This document shows, one piece after another, positions 8,120 to 12,946 of a stretch of 12,946 nucleotides of DNA. The notes beneath the pieces are model-generated. The model had not been told where the DNA came from. It searched no databases and worked only from the letters and a program-made list of their open reading frames with translations. The position numbers were made by a program, and so were the translations under genes. Source of the stretch: JAQYVZ01 sp035269105 (GTDB taxonomy: Bacteria; Desulfobacterota; Desulfuromonadia; Desulfuromonadales; BM103); the NCBI GenBank assembly GCA_035269105.1, contig DATFJP010000200.1, forward strand, positions 1 to 12,946, written 5' to 3'. Position 1 is the first letter of the stretch. The number at the start of each line of letters is the position of its first letter.

Positions 8120-8168
8120 AGGCAGTTCCCGGGAAAGCCGCGTGGATTGCTTGAAGGCGCAAAGGACG

Positions 8169-8951
8169 ATGGCCAACAAGGAACGGCTTGACAAATTGCT
8201 GGTCGAACGAGGGCTGGCCTGCTCGCGGCAACGGGCGCGGGCCTTGATTCTCGCCGGCCGGGTGCTGGTGGAGGATCAGACTGTCGATAAGGCCGGCAGT
8301 TCGATCAGCAGCGATGCCGCGATTCGCGTCAGGGGGGATGCTCTGCCGTACGTTTCCCGGGGCGGTTTGAAACTGGCCGAAGCAATCACTGTTTTCGGCC
8401 TGGATGTTCGCGGGCGGACCGTGGTGGATGTGGGGGCCTCGACCGGCGGCTTCACTGATTGTCTGCTGCAGAATGGTGCGGCCAGGGTCTACGCGGTCGA
8501 TGTCGGCTACGGCCAGCTGGCCTGGTCACTGCGGCAGGACGCCCGGGTCGTCAGCCTGGAAAGAACCAACATCCGTCATCTTAAGCCGGAGGTCCTCGAG
8601 ACAACCCCGGATCTGGCGGTCATCGATGCTTCATTCATCTCGCTGGCCAAGGTGCTGCCGCCGACCCTGCTCCTGCTGGCCGGGCAGGCCGAGATCGTGG
8701 CTTTGATCAAACCGCAGTTCGAGGTCGGCCCGGGCAAGGTCGGCAAGGGCGGGGTGGTCCGCGAGCCGGCGCTGCACCGCCAGGTCATTGAAAACGTCAG
8801 GCAACTGGCCGACCGACTGGGCTGCGATGTCCTCGGGGTGACGGACAGCCCGATCCGCGGCCCCAAAGGCAACCGCGAATTTCTGATTCATTTACGCAAA
8901 CGCTCTCCCTCGCCGGGGATTGAGGAGACAGGGCATGACACAATGGTTTGA
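8169..8951 (+). CDS. tlyA: TlyA family rRNA 2'-O-methyltransferase
   Basis: A 260-aa S4-domain plus FtsJ-like methyltransferase. TlyA enzymes use S-adenosylmethionine to methylate ribose 2'-OH of cytidines in 23S rRNA (C1920) and, in long forms, 16S rRNA (C1409). The S4 RNA-binding domain covers about 4-65 (ERLDKLLVERGLACSRQRAR). The SAM motif is VVDVGASTGGFTDCLL (85-100). The catalytic K-D-K-E set is K68 (SRGGLKL), D153 (VIDASF), K181 (LIKPQFE) and E237 (REFL). GGVVREPALH (194-203) is also typical. ATG at 8169 matches the family's usual N-terminus; AAAGGA lies only 2-3 nt before it, an unusually short spacing. The frame is open further upstream, but only antisense-like sequence lies there. 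The last 17 nt overlap the following small gene. Confidence 0.95.
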   Translation: MANKERLDKLLVERGLACSRQRARALILAGRVLVEDQTVDKAGSSISSDAAIRVRGDALPYVSRGGLKLAEAITVFGLDVRGRTVVDVGASTGGFTDCLLQNGAARVYAVDVGYGQLAWSLRQDARVVSLERTNIRHLKPEVLETTPDLAVIDASFISLAKVLPPTLLLLAGQAEIVALIKPQFEVGPGKVGKGGVVREPALHRQVIENVRQLADRLGCDVLGVTDSPIRGPKGNREFLIHLRKRSPSPGIEETGHDTMV

Positions 8952-9123
8952 ACAGTCGGACTTGGTTGCGTTGGCCGAGGAAAAAAGCGTACAGGGCAGG
9001 GTGGTCAAGGCAGCTTTGACCAGGGCCGCAGAAGCTGACAGCGAACAGGCTGCTTTGATCGAAGAGGCGCTGCAGGAACTGCTCGGCAGGTTCCAGGGCT
9101 CGGGGGTGGCAGGCAAATCATGA
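8935..9123 (+). CDS. Small protein of unknown function (62 aa)
   Basis: I do not recognise this gene. ATG at 8935 has GAGGAG 7 nt upstream, a strong ribosome site located inside tlyA. The product is acidic, alanine- and glutamate-rich, and apparently all helical, with two amphipathic helices (about 6-33 and 36-54) and a glycine-rich tail. No cysteine, no signal peptide and no membrane segment are present. It overlaps tlyA by 17 nt and its TGA overlaps the ATG of the ATPase gene (ATGA), so its synthesis should be coupled to that of the ATPase. By position it could be a partner or adaptor for the SMC-like ATPase; that is inference. Because of its strong ribosome site and tight packing I believe it is real. 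Confidence 0.7.
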   Translation: MTQWFEQSDLVALAEEKSVQGRVVKAALTRAAEADSEQAALIEEALQELLGRFQGSGVAGKS

Positions 9124-11294
9124 TTATCAGGTGTCTTGAAATCGAGCATTTCGGCCGGTTCAGCGATACATCCTTCGAATTTCGTCGCGGCATGAACCTG
9201 GTGACCGGACCGAACGAAGCCGGCAAAACCACGCTTGCCGAGGCGATTCCCGCCGTGCTGTTCGGTTCCCGTGAAGTCGAGCGCTTCAAGCCCTGGGGGC
9301 GCGGCGCATGCTCGGCACGCCTGGTTTTCGAAGGGGATAAGCGGACCGTGGAAATCCGTCGCGACCTCCTCAGTGATGACGTGTCACTGGTCGAACGCGA
9401 CGACCTGTATCAGACCCTGTCAAGTTTCACAGGGCGCGTGCCGCTGCGCGGCAGGAGCGCGGCCAGCCGGGAATACCGGGATCTCCTGGAACAGCTGCTC
9501 GGCATCGCCGAGAACGATCTGTTTCGTGCCACCTGTTTCTTCGGCCAGCAGCTGCAGGAATGGACCGGCGATGAGCTTGGCGACAAGCTGCGCCGATTGG
9601 TCGGCGGCCGGGAGGAAACCGATTTTTCGCACATCCTCGACAGTCTGCTCGAAGAACACTTTCAACTGACCTGCAAAAACCCCTGGGGGCGGGACAAGCA
9701 GAAGGACAGGGAACTCGAAAAACTCCGCGCCAGGCTGGATGCGGCCCAGCCTGCCCCGACCACCGCCTTTACTGCGGAGGGCCCGGATGCTGCCGAGCAG
9801 GAAAAGCGCATTCGCTCTCTGGCTGCCGAAATCGAACAGGACCGGCGGGACTATGTCAAGGGCGTCTGCTACATTGATCGCCTGCGCCAGAACCTGCAGG
9901 AGCAGCCTGTCGAGGCACAGGTTGATTCGACTGCTGAAAGGGAAGCGGCCTCTTCGGATTCCCCAACCGGAGAGAAGAGTTCCAGGGATGACCTGAGCGC
10001 GCGCCTGGCAGCTGCAGGACTGCCTGCAGATCCGCCGCGCGAACTTCCTGAACTTCTCGACCAGGCGGCTGCGATCCGCCAGGAACTGGCCGAAGTACAA
10101 CAGCCCTTGGCGAACCTGAACCGCCAGAAGCAAAAAGTCCGCCCGGTCCGTTGGCTGATGGTCGGTCTCGGCACAGCCCTGCTGGCGACAGTTGCCGCCG
10201 CCGGCTTTCTGCTTGATTTTCACCCTTGGCTGCTGGCGGGATTCGGCGGAGGCGGTGCCGGGATCCTGTGCGGCTGGGCGCTGTTCAGACATATCAAGCG
10301 CCGACAGCAGCTGGCCGAATGCGACCGGCAGCTGTCCAAGCTGGAAAAAAAGCGTGCCGCCGTCCTGGACCGGCAGAACCTGCTGAGCGAACGCTGTGAA
10401 GTCTTGGGGGTGCCGCGTTCGGCGGTGGACCTGGTTCGCTTGCAGAAGCTGGTGGCCGCCAACCGGGAGCTGCTCGATGCCTGGTGGGCCGATGCTGGCA
10501 GTCCGATTGAATCTCGCCCTGATGCTTCTGCCGCTGAAGAACCTGTCGATAAAGTCGAGGGAGAAGTTGACGCCGTTTCATCCGGAGCCCGGGCGGAACT
10601 TGCCGAGCTCGAAAAACGGCTGGCCGAATTTGCCGCCCAACTCAAGGAGAAAGAGGCCGAACTGGCCCGGTTGCAGCAGGGGCAGGAGCAGGAAAAAGGG
10701 CAGACAGGTTCCGCCGCGTCGCTGAAGAAGCCCGAACCGGATACCGATCTGCACGCACAATACCGCAAGCTGGAGCGGCGGGTGGTTGTTTTACGGACGG
10801 CCGTCGATCTGCTGGTCGAAGGTATCGAAGATTTCCGTCAGACGCACCTGAAAAGTTTGACGGCAGAAGCCGGTCGCCTGTTCGGCAGGATGACGGAAGG
10901 CCGTTACCAGACGGTGCGGCTGGATGATGAAATGCGCCCGGAAGTTCAGATCGCCGAGCGCCGCTGGGTGCCCGCCGAACGGCTCAGCAGGGGGACGCTC
11001 GACGCCCTTTACCTGGCTTTGCGGATCGCCCTGGCCAAAGTCCGCAGCGACGGCCGGACCCTGCCTCTTTTGCTGGATGATCCTTTCGTCCATCTCGACC
11101 GGTCCCGGATCAGGGCCGTCATGAAACAGCTCGACGTCGCTGCGACCGGCACCCAGTTGATCCTGTTCAGCCACAGCGACGATCTTGCCCGGCGTGCCGC
11201 ACGAGAGCGCTGGCACGTTATTGCCCTCGGCAATCAAACTGCCGAGGTTACGGAAAAGGATAATGAACATGCCGGACAACTGCATCTTCTGTAA
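9120..11294 (+). CDS. SMC/YhaN-like AAA ATPase with two central membrane helices
   Basis: A 724-aa SMC/Rad50-like ABC-class ATPase of the YhaN (COG4717) type, shorter than Bacillus YhaN (~960 aa). The N-terminal half-domain begins IIRCLEIEHFGRFSD and carries Walker A GPNEAGKTT (30-38) and a Q-loop at CFFGQQLQ (139-146). Charged, coiled-coil-prone segments (192-262, 392-425, 485-525) surround two hydrophobic helices at about 344-364 and 369-389, flanked by KVRPVR and HIKRR. Ser/Asp/Pro-rich linkers lie near 265-290 and 460-490. The C-terminal half has the signature LSRGT (622-626), Walker B TLPLLLDD (647-654), the D-loop HLD, and switch histidine H685 (LFSHSDD). Homologues often sit beside a YhaO/SbcD-like nuclease, but none is present here. 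ATP-driven DNA or membrane-linked repair work is a family-based guess. Start ATG overlaps the previous stop (ATGA). Confidence 0.88.
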   Translation: MIIRCLEIEHFGRFSDTSFEFRRGMNLVTGPNEAGKTTLAEAIPAVLFGSREVERFKPWGRGACSARLVFEGDKRTVEIRRDLLSDDVSLVERDDLYQTLSSFTGRVPLRGRSAASREYRDLLEQLLGIAENDLFRATCFFGQQLQEWTGDELGDKLRRLVGGREETDFSHILDSLLEEHFQLTCKNPWGRDKQKDRELEKLRARLDAAQPAPTTAFTAEGPDAAEQEKRIRSLAAEIEQDRRDYVKGVCYIDRLRQNLQEQPVEAQVDSTAEREAASSDSPTGEKSSRDDLSARLAAAGLPADPPRELPELLDQAAAIRQELAEVQQPLANLNRQKQKVRPVRWLMVGLGTALLATVAAAGFLLDFHPWLLAGFGGGGAGILCGWALFRHIKRRQQLAECDRQLSKLEKKRAAVLDRQNLLSERCEVLGVPRSAVDLVRLQKLVAANRELLDAWWADAGSPIESRPDASAAEEPVDKVEGEVDAVSSGARAELAELEKRLAEFAAQLKEKEAELARLQQGQEQEKGQTGSAASLKKPEPDTDLHAQYRKLERRVVVLRTAVDLLVEGIEDFRQTHLKSLTAEAGRLFGRMTEGRYQTVRLDDEMRPEVQIAERRWVPAERLSRGTLDALYLALRIALAKVRSDGRTLPLLLDDPFVHLDRSRIRAVMKQLDVAATGTQLILFSHSDDLARRAARERWHVIALGNQTAEVTEKDNEHAGQLHLL

Positions 11295-11616
11295 AATCAT
11301 GGCCGGCGAGGTGCCGGCAACCATTCTTTATGAGGACGAGCAGGTGGCGGCGATCGAGGACATCAACCCTCAAGCGCCCACGCATATCCTGATCTTTCCC
11401 CGCGAGCATATCCGGACGACGCTCGACCTGACCGAGAAAGACAGCTCCCTGGTCGGGCACATCTTCCAGGTGGCCAGCCGACTGGCCAGGGAGGGGGGCT
11501 TCGCCGAAAACGGCTTCCGCATCGTCAACAACTGCAATGAAGGCGCCGGCCAGTCGGTCTGGCATATTCACTTTCACCTGCTGGGTGGGCGGCCCATGAA
11601 CTGGCCTCCGGGCTAG
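11269..11616 (+). CDS. HIT family protein (HINT-type nucleotide hydrolase/transferase)
   Basis: A 115-aa histidine-triad protein, full length. Members hydrolyse phosphoramidates or related bonds on purine nucleotides such as AMP-lysine. C5-x2-C8 in NCIFCKI and H47 (FPREH) resemble the zinc ligands of bacterial HINT proteins. The triad is H99-I-H101-F-H103-LL. GAGQSVWH precedes it, and the chain ends MNWPPG, as in many Hint proteins. ATG at 11269 is preferred because AAAGGA ends 8 nt upstream; ATG at 11263 is only 2 nt from it and would add Met-Asn. The first 26 nt lie inside the 3' end of the ATPase gene. It is the last gene of the operon and is followed by a large palindromic block. Confidence 0.93.
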   Translation: MPDNCIFCKIMAGEVPATILYEDEQVAAIEDINPQAPTHILIFPREHIRTTLDLTEKDSSLVGHIFQVASRLAREGGFAENGFRIVNNCNEGAGQSVWHIHFHLLGGRPMNWPPG

Positions 11617-11733
11617 TTTTCGTGCGGAAACGGTTCTTTTCCGCCATGGCGGCGTCAATCTGCCAGCTTGCTTGTGCGGCGTACCGATGTACGCCTCCGC
11701 ACAAGCCCTTGATTTCCTTGCCATGACGAAAAA
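11617..11733. repeat. Long imperfect palindromic element (REP/MITE-like)
   Basis: A nested stem-loop centred near 11687. The central core is CGTAC (11680-11684)/GTACG (11689-11693) over CGAT. GCTTGTGCGG (11670-11679) pairs perfectly with CCGCACAAGC (11697-11706). Farther out, TTTTCCGCCATGGC (11637-11650) matches the reverse complement of 11720-11733 with two mismatches. A separate small hairpin, GCGGAAA/TTTCCGC (11624-11630/11638-11644), overlaps the left arm. I have the impression that similar elements are dispersed in Geobacter/Desulfuromonas genomes, but I cannot verify this here. It may serve as a terminator-like or mRNA-stabilising structure for the HIT operon. Confidence 0.7.
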
Positions 11734-11762
11734 CTCCTCATTCCCAGCTCGAAAACTGCACT

Positions 11763-11791
11763 GTGTCCATCCGGAGTTTCCGGATGGACAC
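11763..11791. repeat. Perfect 13-bp hairpin with 3-nt loop
   Basis: GTGTCCATCCGGA (11763-11775) and its exact complement (11779-11791) flank the loop GTT. No T-tract follows on the plus strand, so it is not a standard terminator. It stands between the larger palindrome and the next gene and may be a second dispersed repeat, an operator or an mRNA structure. Confidence 0.75.
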
Positions 11792-11799
11792 CAGGCTAG

Positions 11800-11827
11800 G
11801 CGGACCCGCCGGGTTCCGCAACTGCGG
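11800..11827 (+). promoter_or_regulatory. Hairpin-rich leader without a Shine-Dalgarno sequence
   Basis: Two small, mutually exclusive hairpins occupy the leader of the next gene. GCGGACCC (11800-11807) pairs with GGGTTCCGC (11811-11819) with one bulge, and CCGC (11816-11819) pairs with GCGG (11824-11827) over AACT. The ATG follows at 11830 and no AGGAGG-like motif is visible, so start access may depend on which hairpin forms. The functional reading is inference. Confidence 0.35.
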
Positions 11828-11829
11828 CA

Positions 11830-12444
11830 ATGAACCTGTTTTTTCTTGGCCTGGCCTGGGTCTTTTGGTGCCTGCTGCATTCGCTGTTGATCCATCCGCC
11901 GATCGAAAGACGGCTGAAGCGGATGCTGGGCGTCTGGCAGAACGCCTTCCGGTTGCTCTACAATTTGTTCGCCCTGGTCTCCCTGGTTCCGGTCGGCATG
12001 ATCTATTGGACTGCCGACAGCACGCCCGTCCTGATCTGGCCGGACTGGCTGCGCCCGCTGCAATGGCTCTGCTGGCTGGCTGCGGCCTATCTGGTTCTGG
12101 CCGCCGCCCGGGTCTACGACACCGCCAGTTTTCTCGGCACCCGGCAGCTGCGGCAGCAGGATCCCGGGGGGGTGGTATCAAACGCTTCGAACGATTCTGG
12201 ACTGCAGATGAACGGCGTGTTGCGCTACAGCCGTCATCCTTGGTACCTGGCGGGATTGATTCTGCTCTGGAGCCGCAGCCTGACGGCGCGGGAGCTGTTG
12301 ACCAGTATCCTGCTGACCCTGTATCTGCTGATCGGCATGGTTCTGGAGGAGCGCAAACTGGTTCGTGAGTTTGGGCGTGCTTATCGGGACTACCAGCGGC
12401 AGGTTCCCATGCTCTGGAGATTTTTCCCCCGCGCAAAGCGTTGA
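11830..12444 (+). CDS. Isoprenylcysteine methyltransferase-like (ICMT/NnrU-type) membrane protein
   Basis: A 204-aa integral membrane protein of the PEMT/ICMT-like methyltransferase superfamily, which includes NnrU-like proteins. Hydrophobic segments lie at about 3-21, 40-60, 76-94, 137-150 and 154-172. The SAM-site signature is in the C-terminal third: NGVLRYSRHPWYLAG (128-142) with RHPWY, then LEERKLVREFG..Y..Y (172-188) and QVPMLWRF at the end. Relatives methylate carboxyl groups, phospholipids or other thiol/amine targets at the membrane; the substrate here is unknown. The start is set by the hydrophobic N-terminal helix that begins at residue 3. No ribosome site is visible. The gene stands alone between a palindromic block and a stringent-response gene, with no obvious operon partner. 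Confidence 0.85.
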   Translation: MNLFFLGLAWVFWCLLHSLLIHPPIERRLKRMLGVWQNAFRLLYNLFALVSLVPVGMIYWTADSTPVLIWPDWLRPLQWLCWLAAAYLVLAAARVYDTASFLGTRQLRQQDPGGVVSNASNDSGLQMNGVLRYSRHPWYLAGLILLWSRSLTARELLTSILLTLYLLIGMVLEERKLVREFGRAYRDYQRQVPMLWRFFPRAKR

Positions 12445-12495
12445 TCCCTGCCCGGACAAGGGGCAAAAGAAGGTCCGCTGCCAGCGCTGGTGAAA

Positions 12496-12516
12496 AAGAT
12501 GGCGCTGCACCATCTT
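12496..12516. repeat. Small hairpin downstream of the methyltransferase-like gene
   Basis: AAGATGG (12496-12502) and CCATCTT (12510-12516) form a 7-bp stem with a 7-nt loop. A T-run follows only on the minus strand, where no gene is seen. It might still stabilise the 3' end of the plus-strand mRNA. Confidence 0.3.
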
Positions 12517-12543
12517 GCAGAGGGATTCGTTCTGATTTAACAT
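12515..12543 (+). promoter_or_regulatory. Candidate promoter of the RelA/SpoT-type gene
   Basis: TTGCAG (12515-12520) and TAACAT (12538-12543) are separated by exactly 17 nt, with 3 of 6 and 4 of 6 consensus matches. It would give a leader of about 70 nt containing a T7 run and the hairpin at 12571-12598. Tentative. Confidence 0.3.
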
Positions 12544-12570
12544 AAGTGACGAACTTTTTTTCGCGCTCTG

Positions 12571-12598
12571 CCCGGCAAGGCTGGGAGCCAGTGCCGGG
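12571..12598 (+). promoter_or_regulatory. Strong leader hairpin upstream of the RelA/SpoT-type gene
   Basis: CCCGGCA (12571-12577) pairs with TGCCGGG (12592-12598), and inside it GGCT (12579-12582) pairs with AGCC (12586-12589) over GGG. CGCG (12562-12565)/CGCG (12602-12605) can extend the base. The structure ends 23 nt before the ATG at 12622. A T7 run (12555-12561) precedes it. No U-tract follows it, so it is not a plus-strand terminator and may control mRNA stability or translation. Confidence 0.45.
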
Positions 12599-12621
12599 GA
12601 TCGCGTCAGACGGAATATCGC

Positions 12622-12946
12622 ATGCAGACCGAAGTCGAAGTCAAACAAGCCCCTGTGCAGTTCGACAGCCGTCGCGAACAGCGATTGGTCAATGAAATTC
12701 TCGAGTTGCTGGTCACGCATTATGGCGGCAGCTTCAGCGAGGAGCTTCTCGACCAATCGATCGGTGACCTGCATCGGGCGATCCAGATGGCCCGGCAGGC
12801 ACATGAAGGGCAACTCCGCAAGTCAGGGGAGCCCTATTTTTTCCACCCCCTGCGGGTTGCGCATATGGCTGCGCGCCATTGGATGGGCTTCCCTTCCGTC
12901 ATCGCCGCCCTGCTGCATGATGTGGTCGAAGACACCCCGACGACAC
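12622..12946 (+). CDS. RelA/SpoT-type HD-domain protein, N-terminal part (truncated by window)
   Basis: The open frame runs off the right edge after 108 codons with no stop. Residues 50-108 match the metal-dependent HD hydrolase domain of RelA/SpoT proteins: AIQMARQAHEGQLRKSGEPYFFHPLRVA (about 53-80) and AALLHDVVEDT (95-105), with the HD pair H99-D100. In SpoT/Rel enzymes this domain removes the 3'-pyrophosphate of (p)ppGpp. Whether a synthetase domain follows cannot be seen, so a bifunctional enzyme and a stand-alone hydrolase both remain possible. The N-terminal 45 residues are unlike classical Rel N-termini. ATG at 12622 is chosen as the first in-frame ATG; only a weak GGAA is seen upstream. 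Confidence 0.82.
   Translation, partial: MQTEVEVKQAPVQFDSRREQRLVNEILELLVTHYGGSFSEELLDQSIGDLHRAIQMARQAHEGQLRKSGEPYFFHPLRVAHMAARHWMGFPSVIAALLHDVVEDTPTT

Noticed and set aside
7917..8168. 84-codon upstream extension of the tlyA reading frame
   Set aside because: It lies out of frame over the yqiA-like gene and lacks S4 or methyltransferase features; the family N-terminus begins at 8169.
9420..10292. Minus-strand open frame of 290 codons opposite the ATPase
   Set aside because: Antisense shadow; composition rich in Gln/Arg/Gly without domain features.
11248..12063. Minus-strand open frame of 271 codons across the palindromic block
   Set aside because: It spans the repeat and the antisense of two conserved genes; any similarity would come from the repeat being translated.
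12496..12521. Minus-strand terminator after the AAGATGG/CCATCTT hairpin
   Set aside because: No minus-strand gene exists upstream of it within the window, so a terminator function is unsupported.

Overview
The window looks like chromosomal DNA of a Gram-negative bacterium, most likely a deltaproteobacterium of the Desulfuromonas/Geobacter/Pelobacter group (order Desulfuromonadales). This rests on gene content and style: a DUF6448 secreted protein, a Cys-type SelW-like Rdx protein, a TlyA methyltransferase beside a YhaN-like ATPase, and large palindromic intergenic elements. It is an inference, not a search result. Most genes are GC-rich (about 60-68% in lines counted by eye). The first ~2.3 kb is nearer 50% GC.

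Region 1 (1-2390) is the lower-GC part. It holds two strong hairpins (91-177), a minus-strand gene for a secreted His-rich DUF6448 protein, and a divergent two-gene unit. That unit encodes an ECF sigma factor and an overlapping four-helix membrane protein, probably its anti-sigma factor or sensor.

Region 2 (2391-7479) starts with a minus-strand class I PLP aminotransferase. Divergent from it is a plus-strand cluster: a DUF255/SPATA20-type thioredoxin-domain protein, a small Rdx (SelW-like) CxxC protein, a GIY-YIG nuclease-domain protein and a YheT-type alpha/beta hydrolase. The last three are joined by 4-nt GTGA/ATGA overlaps.

Region 3 (7577-11616) is a second plus-strand operon behind an extended -10 promoter: a YqiA-like esterase, the TlyA rRNA 2'-O-methyltransferase, a 62-aa unknown protein, a 724-aa SMC/YhaN-like ATPase with two membrane helices in its middle, and a HIT-family protein. 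The last four overlap end to end.

Region 4 (11617-12946) begins with a ~177-bp block of nested palindromes bounded by CCxGGCTAG direct repeats. It then carries a membrane protein of the isoprenylcysteine methyltransferase-like/NnrU type, and a leader hairpin before the first 108 codons of a RelA/SpoT-type HD-domain protein cut by the window edge.

No CRISPR array, tRNA, rRNA, transposase or phage gene was seen. The least ordinary items are: the divergent DUF6448/ECF sigma/Cys-His membrane protein module; the membrane-anchored YhaN-like ATPase that lacks its usual nuclease neighbour and is coupled to an unknown 62-aa protein; and the composite palindromic element at 11617-11793.
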